From positions 5,294,463 through 5,358,462 of the forward strand of contig NC_091116.1 in the NCBI RefSeq assembly GCF_024713975.1: a DNA stretch of 64,000 nt, read 5' to 3'. Below are positions 25,081 through 43,800 of the stretch, one piece after another. The first letter of the stretch is position 1, and every line of letters starts with the position of its first letter. This DNA comes from Paralichthys olivaceus. Lineage: Eukaryota; Chordata; Actinopteri; Pleuronectiformes; Paralichthyidae. The translations under genes and the position numbers were made by a program. Below the pieces are notes generated by a model. It had not been told where the DNA came from. It was given only the letters and a program-made list of their open reading frames with translations, and made no database searches.

Positions 25081-26616
25081 ACACCCTAACTACAGGCCTC
25101 ATATGCTTTGCAGACCCTGATAATGGAACATTTGTGTTAATCTTTTCAATCAGATGAACATTTTCTCAGTTGCATCCATCATGAATCTTGACCTCGGGAC
25201 TCCAAGTTTAGAAGCATTACACAGTTTTAAATTTGAACCCATCAACAAGCTTGATGGAGAAGAATAGTAAAGTAAAAGCATAAGAATAATCATAAATCAC
25301 AGAGAAAAACCTACAAAAAATGTAAACAAATGGTTCCACTTTGCCACCTCCTCATTGTAAACTAACAGAAAGGTTGTAAGTAATGATGAACATAAGTACG
25401 CGTACAGTGATGTGGTATTTATTTGTAAAGGTTATCCAAGCCCAGAACTTTTCTGCCTGCAACCTTGCATAGCTGTGGATGTGTAGCCATACAATAACTG
25501 ACTGGATTTGAATTTCCTCCAGTGGGCCTGGTTAAGGCTGCGGTTCTGTAGAGTGAAGAGAAGAAACTCGTCATTTGTAGCGTGCAGACTCAACTGTAGA
25601 GTCGGGATTCATGGATTGGATGGAACCTGAATCAAAAATGGAGATGACACCTGCAGTTTCTGAGGCTACAATCGAGTCTGAACGCCACAAGTGAATCGTT
25701 CCGTACAAAGAAGGATTTATCTATTTTTTTGGTTGTGTCAAACCTGATTTGGCTGTGTTAAACCTGATCTCTGATTGGCTGGAGCTCTGGGTGCAAAGGG
25801 GACATGTGGTTTGGGTCAGCGGGTGAGGGGTCAGCGCCGGGGGGAAATGCCAGTGGGACAGCTGCTCTCAGAGCTCAACATAAATCTCCCTCTAACAAGC
25901 CAGAAGCACATACAAAGCTGTGACTCTTCAATAGTAACCTTTTATTTTCCTATAGGAGCACGTGTGCCCTCAAATCTAGAACATTCATGCAAGAAATTCA
26001 CGATTACAACCTGTGGAACGAACAGAAAATGTCCGACTGTGTTCCCTCGATGGCACATATTCGGCTGTAAGGACAGCGAGCCAACATGGTACGCTGTTTT
26101 CCTTTGACGTCTGTGCTCGAACACACTGAACCATGCTGAATGTACAGTGCATGTCCAGTTTAGAGTGTGTACCTAAGACAATCACCACCTTCCTGATGTT
26201 TTTGCACATAACCATAAAAAGAAATAACCCACCTCCACTTGTGTCGTGCGGTTAAGGCATTGTTGCTTTTTCACAGAGACGGAAGGTGTTGCTGTTTTTA
26301 CGTACACTCTCCACATGAGGAGTCGGATTGATTGAATTACACCATTCCATCAATCTTAATGTGAAACACTCTTCACACACTTTTCTAAACATATTTGGCT
26401 AAATTCTTCAAACCACTGTAACCACAACTATACAAAAACCACCCAGCTTGACTCAATAGCACCATATGAATATTGTTCCCAAATTATAAAGGGGTGAGGG
26501 ATTATTGGACATCAGTGTGTCAGTGTGTGTAAGAGGTGAGGTAGGGACATATCCCATGTTACACTACTTTTCATTGTGTGTGTACTCAGCATATCTCGCT
26601 GCTGCAGAAGAAAACC

Positions 26617-26638
26617 CTGTGTGTGTGTATATATATAT

Positions 26639-26688
<50 letters not shown>

Positions 26689-26711
26689 GTGTGTGTGTGT
26701 CTTTGTGTGTG
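26617..26711. repeat. Compound (GT)n/(AT)n microsatellite
   Basis: A GT run enters a TATA-rich run with GTATAT and TTATAT interruptions and leaves through another GT run. The open frames crossing it are V/Y/I runs and not genes. Confidence 0.9.
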
Positions 26712-28979
26712 TGTGTGTTTGTGAGCATGTACACTAAGCACATCTCCCTGCGTCGGAGACTTGCATAGCTTCTGCAGGACAGGAAGAGCAGTTGTCCATT
26801 TGGACGGAGCCTTTGGCACAGCCTTGGCTGATAACTGAAGGCAGTACTCAATTCAAAGAGACAATCTGCCCTTATTGCACCATAAGTACATGTGTGTTTT
26901 CATATTTGCACCATATGAATTGGGATTAGCAGCCAATTGACTCTTTAGCTTGAGCGCGTTGCACCATATGAACACTGTTGTTGCTGCTGCGTCTGTCGCG
27001 CGTTTGCACTGAAACTACTCCTAGCGAGTCTTTTGTTTGTTTTTGAATCAACTAGCACCGCGGAAAAGTAATGTAAGATCGCTCCTTGTTCATATTTGTG
27101 TTTAAAGGGATACTTCAACATTTTTGTGCCAGTGTCCTTGACTCTGTTCAATAACAGCTGGTTCCCACTGTGAAGGGTCGCTAGTGATAAATCTTGAGGG
27201 ATGACCACACTTTCTGTTTTCTGTGTCCGCTGATAGTTTCGGTCACACGTACTTCCGAGGGTTGGCTTTAGTTTGGTGTTCCACGCTACATTCCCCACGT
27301 TACATTCTAGATTATCGGGTGCTTGATGACATTTAGGACATTTTTGCTGAATAACTGAAGGTCAGTTGGCCAATTAAGTTATAATTTTACGATTAATTCA
27401 GCACAGAAAACAAAAAAGCAGCTTCTAGCCTGTTGTCAACCTGGAGAAAGGTATCCCAATTTGACCCATCTGGACAAAAAACTAAACACAATATGTTGAA
27501 TTACCCCATTAACACTATTCATCCACTCTTCTCTTCCACCTGCTCTATCCTCTTGGAATAAGAGCATGTGTGTCTTCGTCTTTAGTAATGCAACTATCTG
27601 AAATGGCTCATGGCCGGGTTTCACCTCCTCTGCCGCTTGTTGTGAGGCATCCAACGGCTCTTTCACTACTTTCCAAACCCCTTGTCGCACCTCGCCGCCA
27701 AGTTGCTAAAGGCGGCCTGATGACGGCACGAGATTTCAGGAACGACGTTCCTGTCGACGGGCTGATGACTGATAATTCAGCTCATTTGTTGTCGCCTGCC
27801 AATGTAACAGCTTGGATTACAGGGATAAACAAACAAAAAATGAAATCACGAGCCACTCATCACAGCTCAGCCGTGGGTGGCTTTGGAGGAGTCGATGCTG
27901 GACACGGCACAAGAGGAGACGAGTCATCGGGAAGGCCGCGACAACTGAAGCACAAAACTGTTTTACGCCAGCTTCACTGGCAGCACCATGTGAACACGGG
28001 ACCGGCATGATGAGGAAATCACACACGGAGAAATGTAGCAGAGAGAGATCAAAAAGAATTAGTCTTACTCTGTTGCAAACTTGAATTTCTCTCAGTTTGG
28101 CCATTCTCCAAACAGGTAAGCACTTTTTTTGTTGTTGACCCCGAGATCAGGTCCACATGCATAAAGAATCTTAAACACTTATTTTTACTCTAACATCTTA
28201 AATACTTTAGGTATTTTTAATGTTTAATGGCCGACTTTTGGCCCGAGCTTCATAGTTAGCGTACTAACATCTCATCTAACTCTAACTCCAAAACCATTGA
28301 GAGGCTGTCGCTCGCTGCATCTTTAAGTTTTGTCTGTTTGAGTGTGCGTTAGATACAAATCACAATCCTCTGTCTCGTCCCATCATTATCTGCCAGTAAG
28401 TCGACAACGACGTCACGATACGTAAAAAGCCTCCCTTCTCTACATAGAAAATATATACACAACCTTTTGACTAGACTAACGACAACACGTTCACAAACTC
28501 CTGTTTTTAAAAAGTGACGTTTGGTCTTTTCTTTGTCACGTCTTTTTATTTTACCGAAACCCGTGAAGAGTGTGAGCGACGCAACATAAACGGCATGCGG
28601 TGGTTGTTGGGAAACTGAGCTCGCGTTTCTTATTTTTTGTTTTCTTCACAGCAGAGTGTGGACGTGCGAAATCAAAGAAACGACGACAGATGAAGAGCCA
28701 TCAGAGGAAAGACGGAGGGATGAAGAGAGAAAGAGATGGACTCGCGCTGAAGCAGCTTGTTGAGTCGTAGGGGTCGCAGGTTCCCACGAGGAGTGTGTGT
28801 GTCTGTGGGTCAGGAAAGTGTGGATATGAGTTGAAGTGTGTCCGATTGCTTTTGTATCTGTGTGCTTATACCAAGTGACCATTGTGAGTGTGTGTTTATA
28901 TATCTTCTCTAAATCTGAACATCCATGTGTACAAATATCTTTTCATGGTGGCACGTGTGCTTGTGTGTACTGATATATG

Positions 28980-28997
28980 TGTGTGTGTGTGTGTGTG

Positions 28998-28998
<1 letters not shown>
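28980..28998. repeat. (GT)n tract abutting the xkr6 stop codon
   Basis: A short GT run begins directly after the xkr6 stop codon on the minus strand, so the 3' untranslated region starts with a CA run. Confidence 0.8.
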
Positions 28999-34380
<5,382 letters not shown>

Positions 34381-34559
34381 CTCCCGCTGCTCTTAAGATG
34401 CGCGTGTGTGTTTGTGCGCGCACCGGACACCAACTATCCCTAAACCACGACTCGTGCGTAACCGGAGACCCCCCGACTCCCACCACTCAGTCCACCCGCT
34501 CCCAGCTTGCAGGCTCCCGGCATCACCTGCAGCCGCTCACCCGCTCCTCCTTTCTGCAG

Positions 34560-34765
34560 CTCCTGCTCTCTGCAGCTCGCTCTCTCTCTTTCCCCACCTC
34601 TCTTTCTCTCCTCCACTCTCTCTCTTTCCCTCTCCCTCACCCCTCTCTTTCTCTCTCTCTCCCTCCCCCCCTGTCTCTCCTCTCTCTCGCTCGCTCTCCT
34701 CCTTTCTTTCCTCTCTCTCCAATCTCCTTCTTCTCTCTCTCCCCCTCCCCACTCTCTCTCAGTCC
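34560..34765. repeat. Polypyrimidine (CT)n-rich tract upstream of xkr6
   Basis: Roughly 200 bases consist of C and T almost only, with long CTCTCT stretches (GAGAGA on the minus strand). It lies about 0.5 kb upstream of the xkr6 start. A second GA run is at 35107-35147. The open frames here are serine/leucine or arginine/glutamate runs. Confidence 0.85.
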
Positions 34766-35105
34766 ACCGTCTACCGACAAATGCACATCTGCACGCTGGC
34801 TCGTGCACGTGCAGTGGGGTCTCGCCCACTGCTGCTGTAAAAGCTAAACAGTGATTGTTTTCTCCTCTGAAAGAGGGAGGAGAAATGAGATTTCCACCTT
34901 TCATGCATTATCCCCCTCCATCCCTCTGCACCCTCTCCATCCATCCCTCCATCATCCCCTCCAGTGGGCTGATTGCCCTGTGGCTCTGCCAGACTAATCA
35001 GCCGGAACATATGTGTATGTGTGTGTGATCCCCACCAGGCAACCCAGGGATCACACACACAGGGATCTAGGAATGTGAGGAACTTTGATGGACAGTGTGT
35101 GTGTT

Positions 35106-35149
<44 letters not shown>

Positions 35150-38100
35150 AACCAAAGGAGATATAAAGCTGAGGGGCCGAGAGAGAAAGAGGGATGGATT
35201 TTGGAAGGATTTAGGAATTGGATTTGAGTGTGTGTTTTGTTTGTGTTTGTGTGTCCCTCTGTGTGTGTGTGTGTGTGTGTGTGTGGGACAAAGATAGAAA
35301 AGATGATTCAGGCTGAATCGGTTCAAAAGGATGAAAAGATTGTCAGGAGGAAGGAAGAGACGAAGATTTGGGAATTGTTGGATGGAGAAGGAACGATTTG
35401 ACTTACAGAAGCATGAAAAAGAGAAAACGTGATTTATTGCATGGAAAGGGAAAGAAAAGAGAAAAATGTGGAAAATGTTTAGGGGTTTTACGGAGAAGGA
35501 AGTCATGAGGGGCAATGAAATATGGATTTGTTTTGAGGATGATGAAGGTCAGAGCAGGAAAATGAGGGATTTGAAGGGAGGGATGGATGAGCAGAGGAAT
35601 GGAAAGAGTGAAATGTAAATGTATATAAATCTAAATTGGCTTCCTGTATGTTGCTTTAATAATAATCCCCCCTGATAAAAGTGCTACGTTAAATTGAGAT
35701 GAAATGCACATGTTCCCACATGCACACACACACACACACTTAGAAATATGCAAGCATGCGTGCACTGCATCTCTTCCTCGTTCTCATGAGCACTTTCTCT
35801 CTCTCCCTCTCTCTCTGTCCATTGGAGATTAGCCTCTCTGTTGTCATGACAACCTTGGCTGTGGGGTTGAAGGACAGGGAGAGGGAGTCGATGGTTGTAT
35901 CGCCGTGTGTGTGTGTATGTGTTTGTTTGTGTGAGTGACAGCAACACTGGACTCACGTCTCTACATCTCTCAAGAAATTTAGGAATTTAAAAAATGTCGA
36001 GGTTTGACGTTGTGTCACATCTGCCACATCTGGACTCCAGAGAAACTCGAACTTTTCTTCTCGATTAAACATGATGGCATCTCCTGGACACCAGATTTAG
36101 AAGAGAAACCATTGCAGCTGCGTTCCCACACTCTACGATACAACATTCATCCCAATGAATTAGCAAAAAACCCCAGCGGCTCCTTGTTTGCTGACGATTT
36201 GGCACCTGGATCAGCAATAAACCTCAAAAGATCAAAACAATGACCTTGTTCTGAGCTGATGGGAATCAGAGAGATACAGTGATAGAGTTGAATTCAGGCT
36301 GAGAACGAGGACAGAGCGTCAGTCAGTAATTAATGTTTTGTTTTTTTTCCTCTGTTCACTTGAGTATTCAAAGGCATCTTATACGTGTCAACATTTTTGC
36401 CTCAGCTTCTCTAAGACTTTAGAGGAGAAACGCCACATAGGGCTGAAGGTAATTGGCTGATTTGAAGAAGCAGCCACACGGAGTAAAGAGCCGAGTTTCA
36501 GAAGCAACAACACTGAAGCCATTGTTACAAAAACACAGTTTATTTGCTCTAAATAGCGATTGCACGGTAGACGACCATGCGAGCACAGTAGGAAGCACTA
36601 CATTCTCATTAGTTTTGGATGGAAATGAAATTAAAATAAGTCTTTTTAACAGCGTTCTATTTATTCATCTCCCCTTTATGTGCTGCCTTTCTCAACAGAC
36701 TTAAATTGTACTTAAAGTATCATCAGTCAAGGTATTTACTGTATATGTCTGACTCCTTCCATGATTTCTGCACATAAGCACAAAGAGGTCTAGAGTTCAG
36801 TGAAACCCCGGGCTTCATATACATTACACGTAGAAAACAATTCCTCAACATTATCATCAGTTTTGCTTCTAAATATGTTAAGCTGCAGAAAATGTAAATA
36901 CTCATGTAAAGTAAATACATATACTTTTATAAAATGTACATAATTACTTTAAAAAAGTAATTATATCAATAAGTCCTTTTATTCATGCAGTTGGGGATAT
37001 TGATGTGACACCATTTTTAATTTGAAACCAAAATGGTGGAGGTGATCATATGTATAAAATCCTATTTGTCTTTGTGATGTTGGGGGTTCATGTTTTGAGG
37101 GGCACACAAACACACTGATGAGGAATCGACACAAAACAGACGACCTTCAGTGACCTTCGTTATTTATCCGAGCTGGTTTGAACTGACTGTCTGTGAGTCA
37201 GTTGTTCCTTCTGCACCTCAGGTGTGATTATGAGAAGGAGCTCTCTAATGTTAATGACTTTCTCGCTTCTTTGTCTAGAGTGAAGGCTCTTCAGGGGGTC
37301 TGGTGCCAAGGTCAACAGGCAGAGCTGCAGCGAGCGAGCGTAACCGTCACAGACACAAGGGTCAACTCAGGTAGAGTGCAATTTATTATTTATGAAGAGA
37401 TTTTATGAGCGCTGGTTGGAAGCATGTTGATTTCAAATGCAGCTAAACAGAGTCACGGAGACTTGGTGTAAAAACTGTAAGTTTAGGCTCAAAGAGAGAA
37501 CTCGTGAGCTGCTGCAGGAGTCTGATGCTGCATCATTCAGCGAGGACAGCGAGTTCAGTTTGTGAAAAATGCAGCCGGACTGCTTCGCTGCTCCGAGTCG
37601 TTACAGACACAAGAGCAGAGCAGGAGGCTTGTTAACAGCAGACATTTATATTTTAAAAAAGCTTGTTAGATTTCTGCTGAATTCAAAACAACAAGAAGAG
37701 CTTCAGTTGATTTCAAGCTGAACAGTAAAAAGAAGACTCGTCACTAGCTTCTTGCTGCGATGGGAAAAAAAGAATATCGCTCAGGTTAATTGAAGCATCG
37801 TCTCTGATTGACCGGTGAACTCTGGCTTCCCTCGAGTGAAAGCTGATTTAAAATCCTGAGATAACACGTCCCCAACGTTTCATTTTGTCCTTTCTCCATG
37901 GCTGCATCAACCATTTATAGGGCCTCAGGGAAAAAATGACCTGCTTGGCCCCCGTTTCTTAAATTCTGCCACCACAGACTCATGGATGGAGGCACTGACT
38001 GCTCCCCAAAAGTGAAGCATGAACCCCACCTCCTCCATGTTATTGATTGGGATTAGTCAAAACTTTCTGTGGTTTTAGGTCAAATGTGATCTTTCAACAC

Positions 38101-39252
38101 TAGCTTAGTCATTAGCAGCTCAGTGTAAGTCAATGTTAATACCAGTTGTGGTGAGGGCGAATTACATCACTATATAAACTGACAGTGATGAGTCATCTCA
38201 ACACTCCATATGTTACCTCCTGATTAATGCAGAAATGTGTGAAGTCATAGTATAGCGAGCAGATGGGACTAGACAACATCCACCTTCCACATGGATAGCT
38301 GCTATCAGAGTGACGGCTTATACTGCTGAAAAGTAATATATAATAGTATTTTGACATTTCTGAGCATAAGGCAGTTTGTTTGACATCTGGGCTCCTGCAG
38401 CCATCAAACCATGAGAGTGCCACATCCTGTCTTTGACTTATCACACGGCCCCACGCATCAGCTCTGGTGTTAGATTGACTCATAGTCATGTCTGACATCA
38501 TTAATAATCAGCGTGAGTGATGCGTAGAACAAATGCGTCACGTAACAGAGAGTCAAGGTGCAAGAGATTCAACCTGTGTGAAAAAAAGAAAATAAATTGC
38601 CAGCGGGTGTTTACGACGTGTGAGGAGAAATAATATTGGTCTTTTCTTTCGTTGATGGAACATGATGTGAAAAATGTCCCCGTCGCTGTGATGGCAATTA
38701 TCTGGCAGTTATGAGAGACTGTGGTGTGAGTACGGAGGAGTGAGGCACGCTGCAGCAAACAGTCACTGCAAGTGACGGAATGTATTAGACGCCACAATCT
38801 GTTGGGTTGTAAATATTTTCACACGGATGACAAGCAGTCGGGTCTTTTTGACACCAAAGGGTTAAAAAACATGTCTGAGAAACAAGTGAACATTTCCACT
38901 GCTGTTTTTCAAATTTACTGTGAGCACAACATTTTCATCTTTAAGGTAAAATACGGAAAGCTTCCTCCAAGATGTCAGTCTCAACTATGTATAATATAAT
39001 AGTATAATAATAAAAAAAATAGGATATTGAGTCTAAAAATAAAAGTCTATGAATAGTGTAATTGCAGACTGCTGGTAGATCATGTAACTTGCAAATATGG
39101 GTGAAAAGTGAAAAGTGTGTTTCTTATTCCACATGAAACAGTTGCAAGAAGGATTTTTGCTGTTTATCCAAAGCTTCTCCGGGCACTTGGTGTTGGTGTG
39201 TGACAGAGAAATCCACACTTCCTTTCACTCCTGCGTCTCAAAGGTCCTTAAG

Positions 39253-39261
39253 TGAACTTTG
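39253..39261 (+). promoter_or_regulatory. HNF4-like half site upstream of gckr
   Basis: TGAACTTTG resembles the TG(G/A)ACTTTG form favoured by the liver receptor HNF4, 135 bases before the gckr ATG. GCKR is a liver gene in mammals, which makes the site sensible, but a 9-mer alone is weak evidence. Confidence 0.25.
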
Positions 39262-39395
39262 TCACCGCAGATAGAAGCCGACACTTTGTGCTTTTCATTT
39301 CCAATCTGTGTAACTGACGAAAACACACGTGGACGACTGCAGCGGCACAGAAGGACAAAAACTGTTTTCGTTGGAAAAGGACAGATTAATGCACG

Positions 39396-40758
39396 ATGGC
39401 GAGATCAGACGCGACTTGTTGTCTCTCTACTGTGCGTGACTGGGAGGTAAATTCAAAAATACAGGTCAAGGTTTGTTTCGTTTGCGTGAGCCACTGTGCA
39501 CAACCAAGATATCGTCCGGCACATACACCCCCTTAAAACAGCAACTTTTAAAAAATGTCTGTTTTTATAAAAATTACAGATATCTGATTCAAATATTCAA
39601 ATTATTGAATTTAAGATTGAATAGCAGAAGTAATTCAATACAGTATGTTGATATAACTTGTAAATAGTTATTTTATTTATATTTTTTTCTCAGTCTCCAG
39701 ATTACGAGCCAGCACTTCCTGTTTCGGAGAAGTCCAATCCCCTGACGCGTGACATTGACCGAGCTTCAGCCAGCGGTGTTGTGAGGATGTTACAGGCCTG
39801 TGACGCCCAAATGTTCCAAGAAGAGACAGAGGAAACCTACCAGGTGCAGGTTTTCAACATAGACTGTATAAAGATGGACGTTTCTCAACTGTCGTCAGTA
39901 TTTATCAGCAGTCTCTGATCTTCTATAAACCATGCGTGGACATTAAATTGTAAAAAAGGTGTATTCCAAACATTTTGCCCTCATTTGAATTTCATTTTTA
40001 GAGGCTTTTCAGTGACCAAGTGGTGAAAACGGTGCTGGAGGTCGCACAGAGGGCGGAGCTCCTCCTCCAGGTACTACATCTCTGCCTCCCTGTGTGTGTC
40101 TGTGTCTGCTGGTCGCTCAGGCGTGAGGTCAAAGTGTGTCCTCTTGTTTCTATAACAGGATCCTCGGGGCAGCCTCGTTGTGCTGAGTGGATGTGGGACT
40201 TCTGGTCGACTGGCTTTTCTCATGGCGGTAAAGATCCTGACATGCTCCTCATGGACAGCTTCACTACAATTCGGCTTCTGACTTATGAGATTATATTAAA
40301 AAGACATAAATTCACATTTGTCCTGTTTGTTTCAGGAATAACAGGAAAATAACAAATGACTTGTTGCTGTGTTCTATGTTTTGTGTGTACATTGTGTGTG
40401 TTGTCAGTCAGGCTTCAACAGAGAGCTTAAGAGGCTGAACCAGAGTTTGGTTTATTCCTACATCATCGCAGGAGGAGACAGGTGCTCGGCAAGCTGTTAT
40501 ATGTATAATCGAAAATAATTAATATAAATATATGGTCTGTTATGATGAAGTCAGTTATGATGCTTCTTAGCTTTAACGTTCTCTGGAAATGTTTGCTAAT
40601 TATTTTAAATTACAAAGAAATTAAATGTACATTGTTGTGATAAGAATATGTTTCATTAAAACATATTCTCTCATTTTCCACAGAGCTTTACTTTCCTCCC
40701 AAGAGGCTCCTGAAGATGACCCCATGTTGGGCATGCTCAGTCTGAAGAAGGTCAGGGA

Positions 40759-40807
<49 letters not shown>

Positions 40808-43800
40808 TGCATATTTTTTATTTTTTTTTGACCATTCCATGTTTTTGATCCCCTGCAGGTGTGTGAGGGAAAGAAGCGAGTCTTGTTCATCGGCATTTCC
40901 TGTGGATTATCAGTAAGGAAAAATCTAAATCTACATTGTGAGCTTGTAAACCTGAAAATGAACTCAATCCAGTTCATGAACAATTTAAATTATTCCTCCA
41001 CAGGCTCCATTTGTGGCAGGTCAGCTGGATTTCTGCCTGCAGCACCCAGAGATCTACACTCCTGTGCTGCTTGGCTTCAACCCTGTGCATCAAGCCAAGT
41101 GAGTACAGGTTCCTTTCATATTATATCCTGTGAAGAAATTATGAATCATTTGGTATAAAATGCCACTTTGGGATTGATAAGGTCTGTTACGTGTGTAGGG
41201 ATGAACCCATACCTGGCTGCACATTCACATTTCGCAGTGTGGTTGAAAGGATGCAGGATTTAGTCAAAACTCAAGAGGCCTTCCTCGTCAACCCGGCAGT
41301 TGGGGTGAGACTCATAACGCTCTTGTGCTCACACTGGAATTTCATCTCAAACTGTTCAGGTTGAATTTGTGTCAAAATTAGAAACAAGGGAGCTGTGTGT
41401 CGCTACTACAGTCACTGACTCTCTCTCTGTGTGTGTGTGTGTGTTCAGCCAGAAGCCATCAGTGGCTCTTCCAGGATGAAGGGTGGCAGCGCTACTAAGA
41501 TTGTCCTGGACGTCATCTTGTCTGCTGCTCATGCTGCGACCTTCACAAACACGCCCATCACACACAAGTGAGCACGACACTGACAAACATCTGAAAATGT
41601 CCCACGAATGAAAAAAAATGAGGCTTTAAAAACACTGAAATGAGGAGGACACTTTATTTTCTAAGATCCCAGTGAAAGTGCACTGGGTCTCATATTGATC
41701 CTCTGTCATGTTCTGGATCAACCTCATAGCACCTCAACTCTCTCGTCTCCCAAAGGTCCAACATGTCGTTTCTTAAGTGTGTCTCTGTGTTGACATTTCT
41801 CACTAACAGCCACCTGAAAGATCTGCTCCTGGCCCGGACAAGCTTTTAACATTACTACTGCTCCGTGCATTCAGACGTGTCGCTACCTCACTGTACATTC
41901 ACACCCTTTTTTTTTTGTTTGTTAAGGCAGCAAGTTGAACATCATCACAAAAGCCAAATTCATTGTGTTTCTATTGTGTGTTGCTGACCTCTACAGGTCA
42001 TGGTAGAAAAGAGATTCTGTCTAATTACATTTTAGTGCAACAGCGTAGAAATAACCAATATTGTACTTACACTATAAAGTAAACGGTGCAAGTGCATTTA
42101 TGGAATTTTGCCCTAATGCACAATTTTCAAGTGTAACACCACAAAAAAGTTTGCAGCACATCTGATGTCGCTGCGTACCTGCCTGTAAAGCTTCCTTGTT
42201 TTTTCCAACAGGGGAATCGTGCAGCACATGAGAGAATATGAAAGAACTCTGGATGTGACATACGCTCAGAGCGAGGGGATGAGTGCTCTGGTGGAAGCAG
42301 CTGGACACAGGTCAGACTTTTCTTTCACGCTTTTTCACTTTTTATAATAAACACAGCAGTAATTTCTGTAAAGCTGTTTAAATCTAAAGCCTCCAGATTT
42401 GTATCCATGTGGAACTTCCTTATCTCCGTGTGTGTGTGTGAGTTTCAGTTTGCGATGTGGAGGGCGTGTGTGTTACCTGGGCTGGGGCTCCCTGGCTGTG
42501 CTGGGCCTCATTGATGCCAGTGAGTGTATCCCCACATTCGGAGCAGGTGAGACGACAAAAACACTAAATCTAGAACAATCTCAATCCACCTGATATAATT
42601 TGCAAATGATAAATGTTTTACATTTACTGTTCCATGTGTTTGCGTCAGACTTTGAAGATATCCGCGGCTTCGTGAGTGGAGGATACAGGCAGCTGCACAA
42701 TAATGAAGGTCCCTTAACGTCACTGGTATGTGAAGGGAAACAAAACAAAAGAACTCAATTAGTGTGAATGAGCAAGTAATTATTACAAATACAGAACAAA
42801 AGGCTCTAATCTGACACAACGCACCATCGCATTGTGAAAACAGGAGAATTCTCTGAGCCTCATCTGCTGCAGTGCTGCCAGTATAAGCTTTAAACATGGA
42901 TTTCTATAGTTACACATACAAGGACCCTGGATATAAAGCAGCTAAGTGGAATGCAGCTGTCATTCATCGCACTTTGTTGTACTGTGACATGTCAAAACGT
43001 CTTCTGTGAAAAAGGCCTGTGGTTCTTAAACACGTGTGAAAAATCCTGACAAAGTATTAAAATGTTTCAAATCCACTAAGATTCAATTAAAGTGAAATCC
43101 AGCTTTTCTCCAGCAGCATGTGAGTCTCTGCTCCGTGTGACTCCTGGATGAACCCTGCTCAGGATTAGTATGAAACACATCCGGCTGCACCTGAGACATG
43201 AGACACGGTCGGACTCCATGTCTCCTTTTAATTAATCTGCTTTAGTCTTTTCATTGCACTGCTGGTTGCTTTCACTTTGGGTTTAAACTCAACTCCAGGC
43301 ATGTAGGCGTGATCAAAAGGAGTTTGATGGTTCAGTGACATGAAATGAAAGAGATCAGTTAAAGAAAACCAGTGTTTGTCTCCAGGAATTGATTGATAAT
43401 AACTGTATGTATCTAAAATATTATAATTTTAACTTAGTAAACCAACTGAACAAGTTTTTGTATTTTTGGCTCTCAACAAAATCAAACAACGAATTTACGA
43501 AGTAGCCTCTAATAACATAAAAGTTTGTATAAAGTTAAAATGAACATAAAGACTAAAAAGCTGAGTTATAATCCTTAATATTTCAGCTGTGACTGACTCG
43601 ACATGTGTCAACTATAACTGGTGGGGGCACTAATAACGTATTATTAATGGAACCAGCTCCATTCAAAGTGACACATTCATCAGTCACTGCTCTGAGCAGC
43701 CACTCAGTCAGAAATAGATCAGAGGGAGAAAAGCAAATTGTGTTTAAATCGCTGTATGACGCACTGACTGCGTCTTTCATCCTTTGAATTTTTCTCACCC

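Larger units (their letters stand above)
21349..28997. other. Region between enpp4 and xkr6, no gene recognised
   Basis: The left part should hold the enpp4 3' untranslated region (ATTAAA at about 22014 and 22696 on the plus strand are weak poly(A) candidates). The right part should hold that of xkr6, whose stop is at 28998 and which has long 3' ends in mammals. Open frames at 23836-24126, 25775-26107 and 27570-28010 show no family motif and no splice support. No ENPP5 or RCAN2 exon, which follow ENPP4 in human, was found. Two microsatellites lie at 25030-25078 and 26617-26711. Confidence 0.55.
34381..39395. other. Region between xkr6 and gckr, no gene recognised
   Basis: Upstream flanks of two divergent genes. 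It holds the CT/GA tracts at 34560-34765 and 35107-35147, a (TG)n at 35262-35284, and otherwise AT-rich unassigned DNA. No SOX7 or PINX1 exon, which lie between XKR6 and RP1L1 in human, was found. Open frames at 36004-36243 and 36453-36704 have no recognisable motif. Confidence 0.55.

Noticed and set aside
27570-28010. 146-codon plus-strand open frame
   Set aside because: No recognisable domain and average composition. It lies in the likely xkr6 3' untranslated region, and the other strand is open as well.
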